In this document: piece after piece, positions 18,869 to 28,384 of the stretch | Layout: each line of letters opens with the position of its first letter | Position numbering within the stretch: position 1 is the stretch's first letter | Position numbers and translations under genes: made by a program | NCBI GenBank assembly: GCA_963734965.1 | Contig: CAVTJK010000004.1 | Location: 930,001-994,000 of the forward strand | Origin: UBA4742 sp963734965 | GTDB lineage: Bacteria > Actinomycetota > Acidimicrobiia > Acidimicrobiales > Acidimicrobilacustridaceae | Length of the DNA: 64,000 bases | Direction of reading: 5' to 3' | The notes under the pieces: generated by a model | Seen by the model: the letters and a program-made list of their open reading frames with translations, nothing else | Told to the model about the DNA's origin: nothing | The model's database searches: none

Positions 18869-20023
18869 TCAGGGGACATAGACACCCAGCCAGGCCAGTG
18901 CGGCGAGGGCGACGAAGCCGTTGCCGCACACCGCCAGGGCGAGGCGCTCGGACCGCTGAGAGGCGGTGAGGTCGGCGAGGGCGAACAGCAACGGGAACGC
19001 GCTCAGCGCGTAGCGCTCGATCGAGTTGAAGTTGTTGGCGCTCAGCGCCGCGACCAGCACGAGGCCGGCATACACGGTGTAGGAGACCGGCCAGCGGCGG
19101 GCGACGACGACGAGCAGCACCACGAAGGCGATGGCGAACGGGACGTGCAGACCGTCCGAGAACCGCTGCGCGCCGAACACCTGCCCGAAGCCGTGCACGA
19201 GCCGGGTCAGTGGATCGGCGGCCCCGCGCAGCTGCTCCTGCACGCGGAACGGCGCGCCGGGATCACCGAAGGTCCGATCGACCCATCCGATGTAGATCGC
19301 CAATCCGCACAGGGGCGCCACGGCGGCCCAGAGGCGGGCGACCCGCCCCCGTGGCGTCGCCGTGGCCCACGTCCGCACCGCTTCGATGACGATCGGCGCG
19401 ACGAGCAGCACGCCGACCGGACGGGTGAGAGCGGCGAGGATCGCGCAGGCCCCGGCCAGGGCGAAGCGATCCCGGCGAGCGCACAGGAAGGTGCCCAGCA
19501 CGAGCACCAGGAAGATCGCCTCGGAGTAGGCGAACACCAACACGAACGAAGCCGGGAACAGGTTGGTGATCCACACGGCTCGATCGGCCAGGGCCAGGTC
19601 GCCCTTCTCGGCCAGCACCAGCCGGCGCACGAGGACCCCAGCCCCCAACGCGCCCACGTTGGCGATGAGCACGAGGGCCACGGTGTGGCCGCCGGTGAAC
19701 GGGGCCAAGGCTCGACCGAGGAGCGGGTAGAGCGGGAAGAAGCGCAGCGCGGCATGCGACATCGCGCCGTAGCCGACATGAGAGATGTCGAGGTAGAACG
19801 ATCCGTCCCAGGCCACGAGCCCTTTGCTGAGCTGGAACGGCTCGAGACCGTGGAAGTCATGGTCGGCCACCCCGTGGGCCAGGTAGTAGGCCACGACGAG
19901 GAGCAGCCGGGCCGTGACCCACGAGGGGAGCACCGCACGGAGATCGTCGAGCAGGGTCTGGCGCACGGGCGGGGCCGGCTCGGTCGACGGTTCCGCCAGC
20001 TCTCCCGGATCGACCCGCGCCAC
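18869..20023 (-). CDS. PIG-V-like GT-C family membrane glycosyltransferase
   Basis: 384 residues with roughly nine to ten membrane helices. The motif LVAWDGSFYLDISHVGYG is the loop seen in PIG-V/DUF-type mannosyltransferases, with the WD acidic pair as the catalytic candidate. It would transfer a sugar from a polyprenyl-phosphate donor on the outer face of the membrane. GTG 20023 shares one base with the wecA stop (TAGTG), so the gene is coupled to wecA and probably works on the lipid-linked product. Confidence 0.75.
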   Translation of the reverse strand: MARVDPGELAEPSTEPAPPVRQTLLDDLRAVLPSWVTARLLLVVAYYLAHGVADHDFHGLEPFQLSKGLVAWDGSFYLDISHVGYGAMSHAALRFFPLYPLLGRALAPFTGGHTVALVLIANVGALGAGVLVRRLVLAEKGDLALADRAVWITNLFPASFVLVFAYSEAIFLVLVLGTFLCARRDRFALAGACAILAALTRPVGVLLVAPIVIEAVRTWATATPRGRVARLWAAVAPLCGLAIYIGWVDRTFGDPGAPFRVQEQLRGAADPLTRLVHGFGQVFGAQRFSDGLHVPFAIAFVVLLVVVARRWPVSYTVYAGLVLVAALSANNFNSIERYALSAFPLLFALADLTASQRSERLALAVCGNGFVALAALAWLGVYVP

Positions 20024-21222
20024 TAGGGCGGCACCGATCCGTCGGGCTTCGCGTTCTCGATCGTGGCCATGGCCTTGTCGGCCTGTTCGCCGATGGCCGC
20101 CACCGACGCTTCGTGGTCGGATCGACGGGCCTGGCGCAGACCGGGATGCAACAACGTGTAGAGGGCCAGCCCGAGGGCGGCGATCCCGAACGGCACGATG
20201 GCATCGCCTTTGTGGGTGTAGGTGGGATAGAGGACGAACGCGCACAACAGGGCCGTCCACCCCCAGAGGATGAACACGCTGCGCCGCTGGCCGTGCCCGA
20301 GCCGCATCAACCGGTGGTGCAGGTGGTCCTTGTCGGCAGCGGCGGGGCTCGTGCGTGTCCGCGCCCGACGGACGATCGCGAACGCCGTGTCGAGCACCGG
20401 CACCCCGAGGATCACCAGCGGGATGAAGACGGGAGCGAAGAAGAAGAAGGTCTGGCCACTGACCGGCGTGTCGGTCCGGCCCCCGACGACCATCGTGGAC
20501 GCCGCCATCAGCAAGCCGAGCAGGAGCGCGCCGCCGTCCCCCATGAAGATGCGCGCGGGATGGATGTTGTAGGGCAGGAACCCGATGCAGATCCCGAGCA
20601 CCAACACGGCGATGAGCGGACCGATGTTGTTGGTCGGCAGCGATCCCTCGTGCACGAGCTGCTGGGCGTAGAGGAAGAAGGTCACCGCCGCGATCCCGAC
20701 GATGCCGGCGGCCAGACCGTCGAGGCCGTCGATGAAGTTGATGGCGTTGGTCATCCCCAGGACCCAGATCACGCTGAGCAGGTACGACCAGTTGGGGTCG
20801 AGGATGAAGGTGCTGACGAACGGGATGCGCAGCGTCAGGATGCTGATGCCCGAGAACACGAGGACGCTGGCGGCGACGACGATGCCCGACATCTTGGCCG
20901 GCGCCGACACCTCGCGGAGATCGTCGATGCCACCGACGACGAGGATCGTGATGGCGGCGAGGACGAGTCCGAGCGGCTCGGTGTTGTTGTCGAACACGGA
21001 CTCGAACGCCGGCAGCCGCCAGGCCACGGCCATGCCGGCGAGGAACCCGACGAGCATGCCCACCCCCCCGAGCGTCGGCGTCGGCCGGGTGTGCACCCGC
21101 CGCTCGTCGGGGCGCACGACGGCCCCGATCCTGATCGCGATCCGGCGGACCACCGGGACCAGCACCAACGTGGTGACGACCACCACGCCGAGCACGATCC
21201 CGTAGTCAGCCAGCGGCGGCAT
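20023..21222 (-). CDS. wecA: Undecaprenyl-phosphate GlcNAc-1-phosphate transferase (WecA/Rfe family)
   Basis: 399 residues, MraY/WecA family with about eleven membrane helices. Signature motifs are present: GGIDDLREVSAPAKM, NAINFIDGLDGLAAG, IFMGDGGALLLG and the His-rich loop DKDHLHHRLM. It joins a sugar-1-phosphate to undecaprenyl (or decaprenyl) phosphate, starting wall-glycan synthesis such as arabinogalactan-type linkers. In mycobacteria the rfe gene occupies this same place before atpI. Starts 2 bp after the glyA stop and overlaps the GT-C gene by 1 bp. Confidence 0.93.
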   Translation of the reverse strand: MPPLADYGIVLGVVVVTTLVLVPVVRRIAIRIGAVVRPDERRVHTRPTPTLGGVGMLVGFLAGMAVAWRLPAFESVFDNNTEPLGLVLAAITILVVGGIDDLREVSAPAKMSGIVVAASVLVFSGISILTLRIPFVSTFILDPNWSYLLSVIWVLGMTNAINFIDGLDGLAAGIVGIAAVTFFLYAQQLVHEGSLPTNNIGPLIAVLVLGICIGFLPYNIHPARIFMGDGGALLLGLLMAASTMVVGGRTDTPVSGQTFFFFAPVFIPLVILGVPVLDTAFAIVRRARTRTSPAAADKDHLHHRLMRLGHGQRRSVFILWGWTALLCAFVLYPTYTHKGDAIVPFGIAALGLALYTLLHPGLRQARRSDHEASVAAIGEQADKAMATIENAKPDGSVPP

Positions 21223-21224
21223 GA

Positions 21225-22466
21225 TCAGGCATACACCGGGAACTTCGAGCAGAGGGTGACGACGTCGTCGTGGACGGCGGTCAGCTCGGCCTCGTCGTCA
21301 CGATGGCGCAGCGCTCGGGCGATGAGCGCGGCGATGGCGGACATCTCGGCCTCGCCCATCCCCTGCGTCGTCACGGCGGGCGTCCCGATGCGCAGGCCAC
21401 TGGTCACGAACGCGCTGCGCGGATCGTCGGGGATGGTGTTGCGGTTGAGGGTGATGCCGGCGCGGTCGAGCACGACCTGGGCCTCCTTGCCCGTGAGCTC
21501 GGCGTCGAAGGGCCGCAGGTCGACGAGCATCAGGTGGTTCTCGGTGCCGCCCGACACGAGCCGGAACCCTTCGCCGGCCAGCGCTCCGGCCAGCGCGCTG
21601 GCGTTGCGCACGATCTGCTGGGCGTATCCCGCGAAGGACGGATCGGCGGCCTCGCGGAACGCCACCGCCTTGGCCGCGATCACGTGCTCGAGCGGGCCAC
21701 CCTGCAGGCCGGGGAAGATGGCCTTGTCGAGGGCGGCTCCGTACTCGGCCTTGGCCACGATGCAACCGCCGCGGGGACCACGCAGCGTCTTGTGGGTCGT
21801 GAACGTGACGACATCGGAGTGCGGCACCGGATCGGGGTGGACGCCACCGGCCACCAGTCCCGCGATGTGGGCGGCATCGAACAGCAGCAGCGCGCCGGCC
21901 TCGTCGGCGATGGCCCGCAAGGCCACGGGGTCGATGATCCGCGGATAGGCGGTCGCGCCGGCGACGATGAGCTTCGGATGCTCGGCCATCGCGATGTCGC
22001 GGATCTCGTCGTAGTCGAGCCGTTCGTCGCTGGCCGTCACTCCATAGGGCACGAAGCGGTAGAGCTGTCCGCTCAGGTTGGCGGGCGAGCCGTGGGTGAG
22101 GTGGCCGCCGTGGTCGAGGCTCATGCCCATCACGGTGTCGCCGGGATCGAGCAGCGCCAGATAGACGGCCACGTTGGCGTTGGCGCCCGAGTGCGGTTGC
22201 ACGTTGGCGTACTCGGCCCCGAACAGCGCCTTGACCCGCTCGCGCGCCAGATCCTCGACCTCGTCGATGAACACGTTGCCGCCGTAGTACCGCTTGCCCG
22301 GGTAGCCCTCGGAGTACTTGTTGGTCAGGACCGATCCCGTCGCCTCGAGCACCGCCGGCGACGCGAAGTTCTCGCTGGCGATCAGCTGGAGGGTCGTGGT
22401 CTGGCGCTCGAGCTCGCGGCCGATCAGGTCGAAGACACCGGTATCCCGGTCGGTGGGCCAAGGCAT
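21225..22466 (-). CDS. glyA: Serine hydroxymethyltransferase
   Basis: 413 residues, PLP enzyme interconverting serine and glycine with tetrahydrofolate. The PLP lysine lies in VVTFTTHKTLRGPRGG, and the N-terminal QTTTLQLIASENFASPAV and the GANANVAVY and DHGGHLTHG segments are diagnostic. ATG 22466 (MPWPTDRDTGVFDLI). Located between the phosphatase and wecA; a role in one-carbon metabolism. No glycine-riboswitch-like structure is visible in the 90 bp upstream. Confidence 0.97.
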   Translation of the reverse strand: MPWPTDRDTGVFDLIGRELERQTTTLQLIASENFASPAVLEATGSVLTNKYSEGYPGKRYYGGNVFIDEVEDLARERVKALFGAEYANVQPHSGANANVAVYLALLDPGDTVMGMSLDHGGHLTHGSPANLSGQLYRFVPYGVTASDERLDYDEIRDIAMAEHPKLIVAGATAYPRIIDPVALRAIADEAGALLLFDAAHIAGLVAGGVHPDPVPHSDVVTFTTHKTLRGPRGGCIVAKAEYGAALDKAIFPGLQGGPLEHVIAAKAVAFREAADPSFAGYAQQIVRNASALAGALAGEGFRLVSGGTENHLMLVDLRPFDAELTGKEAQVVLDRAGITLNRNTIPDDPRSAFVTSGLRIGTPAVTTQGMGEAEMSAIAALIARALRHRDDEAELTAVHDDVVTLCSKFPVYA

Positions 22467-22557
22467 CGCAGCGACTCCTCGTGATGGCGACAGATGGGCG
22501 GCAACAGGACGGCAGGGCGCCGGTGGCGGCGCCCGGAAGAGTGGCCGACGGCGGCGA

Positions 22558-23166
22558 TCAGGCCGAGGCCTCCGACGGCACCTCCTGCCAGAGTAGGTCG
22601 ACCAGACGGGTGGTCAGGTCGTCGAGCTCATCAGCGGTGATCTCATAGACCTTCGGGCCCTGGCCGACCGGGTCGGCCACGTCATCCATGGCCGCCGCCC
22701 CGAGATGATCCCGCGGCTTGCGCTCGGCGTGGAGCTCGGCCAACCAGTCGGCGAGGGACTCGTCGCCCTCACGAGGGCCGGCGTCCTCGCCCCGACGGAC
22801 CAGCTCCTTGAGCGTGAACGTGACCTCGTAGAGGTCGGGCCGCATGACCGCCACCTCGCGGAGGTGCTCGCGGGTCATGGCCACGATCACGTCGGCGTCG
22901 TCGAGCATGTCGGGGCGGATGCGCCGGCTGCGGTGGCCCTCGATGTCGAGGCCCCGCGCCGCCATCGTGTCGACCGCCGTCCCCGTCGCCGGCGTGTCGT
23001 CGGAGATCAGGCCCGCCGACGAGACGTCGGCGTCGATGCCGCGATCGCTCAAGTGGCCGCGCAACAGGGCCTCAGCCATGGGCGAGCGGCAGGTGTTGCC
23101 CGTGCAGACGATGAGGATCTCGATGGGCCCGAGTGTACTGACGACCGCGTGAGGGTCCGGAAGCAC
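22558..23166 (-). CDS. Low-molecular-weight protein phosphatase family (YwlE-like)
   Basis: 202 residues. The CX5R active-site loop is CTGNTCRSPMAEALL near residue 22, and the general-acid Asp is in MDDVADPVGQG. The family removes phosphate from protein tyrosine or arginine; the T in CTGNTC resembles the arginine-phosphatase type. GTG 23166 is the only sensible start before the domain. In related genomes a Sua5/TsaC gene commonly sits next to this phosphatase and prmC; none is seen here. Divergent from the thiolase-like gene. Confidence 0.85.
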   Translation of the reverse strand: MLPDPHAVVSTLGPIEILIVCTGNTCRSPMAEALLRGHLSDRGIDADVSSAGLISDDTPATGTAVDTMAARGLDIEGHRSRRIRPDMLDDADVIVAMTREHLREVAVMRPDLYEVTFTLKELVRRGEDAGPREGDESLADWLAELHAERKPRDHLGAAAMDDVADPVGQGPKVYEITADELDDLTTRLVDLLWQEVPSEASA

Positions 23167-23250
23167 GCGCCCGTCGTGGGCCCCGCTAGGGTCGCCTCGC
23201 TTCGACCTCCTCGCCCGGCGTGATCACGGGCCTCGTCCAGGAGACACCTC

Positions 23251-24741
23251 ATGGCTGACGATCTCGATCCCCGCACTCCGGTGCTCATCGGCGCGGGCCA
23301 GGTGAGCCAACGCGTCGATCAGGGCGCGGAAGCGCTCGAGCCCGTCGATCTGATGATCGAGGCCCTGCGGCGGGCCGAGTCCGGCGCCGGCACGACCGCG
23401 GCGTTGGCTCGGGCCGACTCGATCCGTGTCAGCCGCGAGCTGTCGTGGCGCTACGGCGATCCGGGCGCCCTCATCGCCGAGCGGGTGGGTGCGTCTCCCC
23501 AGCAGACCATCTACACCGTCATGGGCGGCAACTACGTCCAGTCGCTCGTCAACCTCACCGCCGTCGACATCCAGGCCGGCCGGGCCGACGTCGTCCTCCT
23601 GGCCGGCGCCGAGGCGTGGCGCACCCGTTCGGCGGCGCGCGGCGCAGGGGCGACGCTCGAGTGGACGACCCAGGCCGAGGGCGTCGAGCCCACCATCCTC
23701 TTGGGCGAGGACACTCCCCTCTCGTCGCCGGCCGAGGTCGAGCGCCGGATCTTCCTGCCCATCCAGATCTATCCGATGTTCGAGGTGGCCCTGCGCGCCG
23801 CCGCCGGACGCACGCCCGAGGCCCAGCGCACCCGCGCCGGCGAGCTGTGGGCGCGGTTCAGCCAGGTCGCGGCGACGAACCCCTACGCGTGGATCCAACG
23901 CGAGTACACGGCGGAGGAGATCATCACCCCCACCCCCCAGAACCGGATGGTCTCCTACCCGTACACGAAGCTGATGAACTCGAACAACCAGGTCGAGCAA
24001 GGTGCGGGCCTGATCATGTGCTCGGTCGAGGCCGCTCGCTCGCTCGGGGTGGCGCCGGATCTCTGGGTCTTCCCCCACGCCGGAACCGACGCCCACGATC
24101 ACTGGTTCGTGTCGAACCGCATCGACCTCTGCTCGTCACCCGCCATCCGGTTGGCCGGCGCCCGCGCCCTCGAGTTGGCCGGCATCGGTGTCGACGATCT
24201 GGCCCACATCGACCTGTACTCGTGCTTCCCGTCGGCCGTGCAGATCGCCGCCGCCGAGCTCGGCCTCGACATCGAACGCCCGCTGACGGTGACGGGCGGC
24301 ATGAGCTTCGCCGGCGGTCCCTGGAACAACTACCCGATGCACGGCATCGCCACGATGATCGGCAGGCTGCGCGACGACCCGGGCGCGATGGGGCTCTGCA
24401 GCGCCAACGGCGGCTACACCACCAAGCACGCCTTCGGCGTGTACTCGACAACTCCCCCCGCCGCGGGCTACCGCTACGACGACCTCCAGGAGGCCGTCGA
24501 CGCAACGCCCCGGCGTGAGGCGGCCGATGGCTACGCCGGGGAGGTGTCGATCGAGAGCTACACCGTCACCCACGACCGCGAGGGCGGCCCCGACCAGGCC
24601 CTGCTCGCCCTGTTGACCCCCGACGGCGGGCGCGCCTGGGGGTCGCTCACCGATCCCGACACCATGGTCGAGCTCGAGGCCCACGAGTGCGTCGGGCGCG
24701 CCGCCCAGCTCGCCGACGACGGCCAGGTGACCGTCACCTGA
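23251..24741 (+). CDS. Thiolase-like (acetyl-CoA acetyltransferase family) protein
   Basis: 496 residues. The N-terminal RTPVLIGAGQVSQRVD and the overall layout match actinobacterial thiolase-like proteins. The usual nucleophile Cys region reads GGNYVQSLVNLTAV, without the Cys. A C-terminal Cys remains in GLCSANGGYTTKHAFGVYST, and a GGMSFAGGPWNNYPMHG loop replaces the normal GHP. It may therefore act on bulky acyl-CoA chains by a non-standard mechanism or be non-catalytic. Cytosolic; starts 84 bp from the divergent phosphatase. Confidence 0.8.
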   Translation: MADDLDPRTPVLIGAGQVSQRVDQGAEALEPVDLMIEALRRAESGAGTTAALARADSIRVSRELSWRYGDPGALIAERVGASPQQTIYTVMGGNYVQSLVNLTAVDIQAGRADVVLLAGAEAWRTRSAARGAGATLEWTTQAEGVEPTILLGEDTPLSSPAEVERRIFLPIQIYPMFEVALRAAAGRTPEAQRTRAGELWARFSQVAATNPYAWIQREYTAEEIITPTPQNRMVSYPYTKLMNSNNQVEQGAGLIMCSVEAARSLGVAPDLWVFPHAGTDAHDHWFVSNRIDLCSSPAIRLAGARALELAGIGVDDLAHIDLYSCFPSAVQIAAAELGLDIERPLTVTGGMSFAGGPWNNYPMHGIATMIGRLRDDPGAMGLCSANGGYTTKHAFGVYSTTPPAAGYRYDDLQEAVDATPRREAADGYAGEVSIESYTVTHDREGGPDQALLALLTPDGGRAWGSLTDPDTMVELEAHECVGRAAQLADDGQVTVT

Positions 24742-24766
24742 CATCCGGCGCCTCACCTGACCTCGT

Positions 24767-24805
24767 GGCGGCAAATCGCCACACGAGAGGTGGCGATCTG
24801 CCGCC
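24767..24805. terminator. Bidirectional hairpin between convergent genes
   Basis: GGCGGCAAATCGCCAC (24767-24782) pairs with GTGGCGATCTGCCGCC (24790-24805) with a single G-T-type mismatch and a 7-nt loop. It lies in the 84-bp gap between the convergent thiolase-like and cNMP-binding genes, so it should act in both directions. No U-tract. Confidence 0.6.
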
Positions 24806-24825
24806 GCGATGGGGAGAGGGTTGGG

Positions 24826-25248
24826 CTAGGACTGCGGACGCAGGCGTGCCGCGAGGGTCTCCATGACGCGGTCGTGCGCCTTGGGCATCTCCTCGAGCAG
24901 CTTCTTGAACGCCTTGGTGTCGAAGGCGATCAGCTTCATCGGGGTATCGGCGATGACGGTGGCGTTGCGGGGCTTGTGCTCGATCAGCGCCATCTCACCG
25001 ACCATCGAGCCCGGCCCCGAGGTGGCGACGTGCTCGCCCGACACGTAGACGCTGGCATGGCCCTCTTGGATCACATAGCACTCGAGGCCGACGCGACCCT
25101 GGTCGACCAGCACCGCTCCCGGCTCGGCCTCGACGTCGTCGGCCAGCTCGGCCACCCGCTGGAGCTCCTCGGGCGTGAAGCCCTCGAAGAAGCTGACCCC
25201 GGCCAACTTGGCGGCTCCGTCGACCGACTTCTTCCTGTTGCCGAACAT
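24826..25248 (-). CDS. Cyclic nucleotide-binding domain protein
   Basis: 140 residues carrying one Crp-type cNMP-binding domain (VSFFEGFTPEELQRVAEL, VLVDQGRVGLECYVIQEG, then the phosphate-binding-cassette-like GSMVGEMALIEHKPRNATVIAD). No helix-turn-helix follows, so it is a stand-alone sensor, not a transcription factor. The last segment resembles the family C-helix (FKKLLEEMPKAHDRVMETLAARLR). Partner unknown. Convergent with the thiolase-like gene and divergent from the dehydrogenase. Confidence 0.85.
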   Translation of the reverse strand: MFGNRKKSVDGAAKLAGVSFFEGFTPEELQRVAELADDVEAEPGAVLVDQGRVGLECYVIQEGHASVYVSGEHVATSGPGSMVGEMALIEHKPRNATVIADTPMKLIAFDTKAFKKLLEEMPKAHDRVMETLAARLRPQS

Positions 25249-25402
25249 CGTCGGTCCCCCTCCAGTCGTCCGATTGCACGGCGATGCTACTGCGGCGGCC
25301 GACAGCCGAGCCCAGTAGCTTTCTGCTCAGGTTCGGGCCGCTCGCGCTCCGCTGGCTCACCCACCTCCTTCCACACTCGTCGGCTCACATCGGGGGATGC
25401 TC

Positions 25403-26461
25403 ATGAAGGCAGCAGTCATGCGAGGACGTCAGCTCGTGGTCGACGAGATCGCGGAACCCCAGCCGGGCGACGGACAGCTGTTGGTCCGCACCTTGGCCTG
25501 CGGCATCTGCGGGTCGGACCTGCACGCGCTGGCCCACGGTGACCAGCTCGTCGAGCTGTCCGAGGAGGCCGCCCGCACGGCCGGAGACGGCATGCCGGTA
25601 CCGGGGATGATGGACCTCGCGCGTGATGTGGTCATGGGCCACGAGTTCGCGGCCGAGGTGGTCGAGCTCGGCTCGGACCTCCAATCCGGCGGGGGCAACC
25701 ACAAGGTCGGCGACACGGTGGTGTCGATGCCCGTCACGTTCGACCCGGGTGGCGTGCACGCCGTCGGCTATTCGAACGACTACCCCGGTGGCTACGGCGA
25801 GCTGATGGTGCTCAACGATCTCTTGTGCCTGCCTGTCCCCAACGGGCTCGAAGCTCGGCTGGCGGCGCTGACCGAGCCCATGGCCGTGGGCCTCCACGCC
25901 GTGAACCGATCCCGAATCGAGTCCGGCCACGCCGCGGTGGTCCTCGGTGCCGGTCCGGTGGGCCTGGCCGTCATCGCCGCGCTGGCCCAGGCGGGAGTCG
26001 AGCCCATCGTCGCCGCCGACTTCTCCCCGAAGCGGCGGGACCTGGCCGTCACCATGGGGGCTCACGAGGTCGTCGATCCCGCAACCGAGCCGGCCATCGA
26101 CGCCTGGCGCCGCCTCGGGGCCCGCTCGCCCATGGTCATCTTCGAGGCCGTCGGATCCCCCGGCATGATCGACGCGGCCATGCGCGACGCCCCCCGGGGA
26201 GCGCAGATCCTGGTCGTCGGCGTGTGCATGCAGCCCGACACCGTCCGCCCCATGCTGGCCATCGGCAAAGAGCTCAACCTGCAGTTCGTCCTCGGCTATG
26301 ACCCGCTCGAGTTCGCCGAGATGCTGCGCCGCATCGCCGAGGGCGAAGTCGACGTCTCGCCCCTCATCACCGGATCGGTCCCGATCGACGGCGTGCCCGG
26401 CGCCTTCGGCGATCTGGCCCATCCCGACGCCCACGCCAAGATCCTGGTGGTGAACGCCTAG
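25403..26461 (+). CDS. Zinc-type alcohol dehydrogenase (MDR family) without structural zinc site
   Basis: About 352 residues from ATG 25403; the in-frame ATG at 25397 is equally possible. A catalytic-zinc motif CGICGSDLHAL and VVMGHEFAAEVVELG identify a medium-chain dehydrogenase. The Rossmann motif AVVLGAGPVGLAVIAAL binds NAD(P). The four-Cys structural-zinc loop is absent; the region reads MPVTFDPGGVHAVGYSNDYPGGYGE. Oxidises or reduces an unknown alcohol/aldehyde in the cytosol. Followed by 223 bp without a clear gene. Confidence 0.87.
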   Translation: MKAAVMRGRQLVVDEIAEPQPGDGQLLVRTLACGICGSDLHALAHGDQLVELSEEAARTAGDGMPVPGMMDLARDVVMGHEFAAEVVELGSDLQSGGGNHKVGDTVVSMPVTFDPGGVHAVGYSNDYPGGYGELMVLNDLLCLPVPNGLEARLAALTEPMAVGLHAVNRSRIESGHAAVVLGAGPVGLAVIAALAQAGVEPIVAADFSPKRRDLAVTMGAHEVVDPATEPAIDAWRRLGARSPMVIFEAVGSPGMIDAAMRDAPRGAQILVVGVCMQPDTVRPMLAIGKELNLQFVLGYDPLEFAEMLRRIAEGEVDVSPLITGSVPIDGVPGAFGDLAHPDAHAKILVVNA

Positions 26462-26684
26462 CACGGGCGACGATCGGCCCGCCCCCGGGGCGCTTCAGGA
26501 ACCTGCGGCTCCAGGAGCGGCGACAACCGGCCGATAGGAAGGACCCGGGGTCGAAGATGGCACCCGATCACCTGCTGTTCGCGCCCTGGGGGCCGATTGG
26601 TCCCTGAACCGCGAGCCCCAAACACTACTTTTTTGGCTGATCCAGCCGATTATTCCTGCATCCGACCGGGTGGGAGCACTCTCG
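26462..26684. other. Intergenic region without recognisable gene
   Basis: 223 bp between the dehydrogenase and the zinc-ribbon membrane protein. A T-tract (TTTTTT near 26629) precedes a small GGCTG/CAGCC hairpin, the reverse of a terminator order for the + strand. I see no convincing promoter and no coding potential. Confidence 0.5.
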
Positions 26685-27434
26685 ATGGCCAAGTACCGAT
26701 GCCCGTCATGTGGCGCAGCACACAAGGATCCGCCCGGCACCTGCCGGCTGTGCGGATACGTCATGGACGGCTCGGTGGCCATCCCGGCGCAGTCCAACGT
26801 CGCGCGCCCCGTCGCCGTCAAGAAGAAGGGCGCGGCCAGCATCGCTCTGATCGGCGTCCTGCTGGTCATCGTCCTGGTCGCCGGCGCCATCATCCTCAAC
26901 GTCACCTCCGGTAGCTCGGAGGTCAACAAGGCGGTCGACAAGCTTCCGGGTGTCCCGCTCGCGTCGGACGGTTGGAAGCGCGTCACCGACACCGAAGGCG
27001 GCTTCTCGGTCGAGCTCCCTCCTGGACCGGTGACCACGTCGGTGCCCTTCGCCCCCTCGGCCAACGGCCAGCTGACCGGATGGCTCGGATCGATCGGTGA
27101 TGCGCCCAACTACGACACGCAGCTCTATGTCGTCTACGGGAAGGTCACGACCAACCCGGGCGAGACCGCCGAGGACACGATCGCCCGTCTCGGCGACGCC
27201 AAGATCGCCCAGGACGGATTCGTCGAGAGCCGCACCCACACCACCTACCAGGGCTACCCGGCCATCCAGTACACGATCAACCGGGTCGAGTTCGCCGGGA
27301 AGACGGGCTACGAGAACGCCATGATGTTCCTGAAGGGCGACGAGCTCTTCGTCGTCGAGTCGCTCTCGATCTACCCGGCGGCGCCGGCCACGACCGAGTT
27401 CAACCGCGTGCTCAACACCCTCGCCTTCAGCTGA
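26685..27434 (+). CDS. Zinc-ribbon membrane protein with extracytoplasmic domain
   Basis: 249 residues from ATG 26685. A N-terminal zinc ribbon (YRCPSCGAAHKDPPGTCRLCG; Cys at 6, 9, 20, 23) faces the cytosol. A basic VKKKG precedes one membrane helix (residues ~50-72, ASIALIGVLLVIVLVAGAIIL). The remaining ~175 residues are predicted outside the membrane, with GGFSVELPPGPVTTSV near the domain start, a pattern seen in actinobacterial PsbP-like or DUF-type lipoproteins. Function unknown. Convergent with prmC, 57 bp away. Confidence 0.75.
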   Translation: MAKYRCPSCGAAHKDPPGTCRLCGYVMDGSVAIPAQSNVARPVAVKKKGAASIALIGVLLVIVLVAGAIILNVTSGSSEVNKAVDKLPGVPLASDGWKRVTDTEGGFSVELPPGPVTTSVPFAPSANGQLTGWLGSIGDAPNYDTQLYVVYGKVTTNPGETAEDTIARLGDAKIAQDGFVESRTHTTYQGYPAIQYTINRVEFAGKTGYENAMMFLKGDELFVVESLSIYPAAPATTEFNRVLNTLAFS

Positions 27435-27491
27435 GCCTGCTCGTCAGGAACGTCGACCTTCAGCGGCTTCCGCTCGTCACGAGGGTCGTGG

Positions 27492-28383
27492 TCAGCTGAG
27501 CCTGGCGATCAGAGCCCGGTCGCGGCCGGCCAGATCCGGGACCACGTCCACCTCGGAGTACCCCACGGCCCGCGCCGTCGCCGCCATCGCCGAGGCTTGG
27601 GCCGGCGCCAGCTCGACCACGAGCACGCCGGGGCGGCGCAACCAATCGGGTGCGCCCACCACCAGGTGGTCAAGGGCGGATCGTCCGGCCGGCCCGGCTC
27701 GCAAGGCCAGGGCCGGCTCCCAGTCCGCCACCTCGGGGGGCAGCTCCTCGTCCGAGCCCACGTACGGCGGATTGCTGACCACGAGATCGACGGTGCCCCG
27801 AAGCTCGTCGGGCAGGGCCTCGAACCACGATCCTGCGACCAGCCGGACGTGACGAGCGGGCCGGCCCAGACCGGCCAGGTTGGCCCCGGCCACGTCGATG
27901 GCCTCGACGGACACATCGCTGGCCCACACCCGCACGTCCTCGCGTTCGGCGGCGATCGACAGGGCAATGGCGCCCGAGCCCGTGCCGAGGTCGACGACGG
28001 TCAGCGGCCGGGAACCGATCGAGCCCGCGGATCCGGTCGAGCTCGATCAGCACGTGGCCGACCACGGCCTCGGTCTCGGGTCGGGGGATGAGCACCCGAC
28101 GGTCGACCATCAGATCGAGCGTGCGGAAGCCCCACGACCCGAGCACGTACTGCAACGGCTCGCCGGCCAGGCGGCGCTCGACCATCTGATCGAGATGGGC
28201 GACGCGCCGGACGGTGGCCGGCGTGTCGAGCCCGATCGCCAGTTCGGCGCCCTCGAACCCCGACGCCTCCTCGATCAGTCGGCGCGCTTCGACTGACGCA
28301 CTCGTGATCCCCGCGCCGCGGAGCCGGCCCTCGGTCTCGGCTCGCAGCTGTCCCCAGGTGACCGTGTCGTCGTCGTCGGCCAT
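27492..28383 (-). CDS. prmC: Peptide chain release factor N5-glutamine methyltransferase, one frameshift
   Basis: Methylates the GGQ glutamine of release factors. The N-terminal helical domain (TWGQLRAETEGRLRGAGI) runs in one frame to about 28010. The SAM-binding core (TVVDLGTGSGAIALSIAAERE) and the catalytic VVSNPPYVGSDEELPPEV are in another. Removing one G from the GGG in the CGCGGGCTCG stretch near 28025 restores a continuous protein, so this is most likely a sequencing insertion. Directly downstream of prfA (1-bp gap), the usual coupling of enzyme and substrate. Confidence 0.88.
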
Positions 28384-28384
28384 C

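Noticed and set aside
22467..22557. Glycine riboswitch upstream of glyA
   Set aside because: The 90-bp gap shows no recognisable aptamer-like structure and the upstream gene is co-directional and close.
26620..26660. Terminator of the dehydrogenase gene
   Set aside because: The T-tract precedes rather than follows the small hairpin on the + strand.
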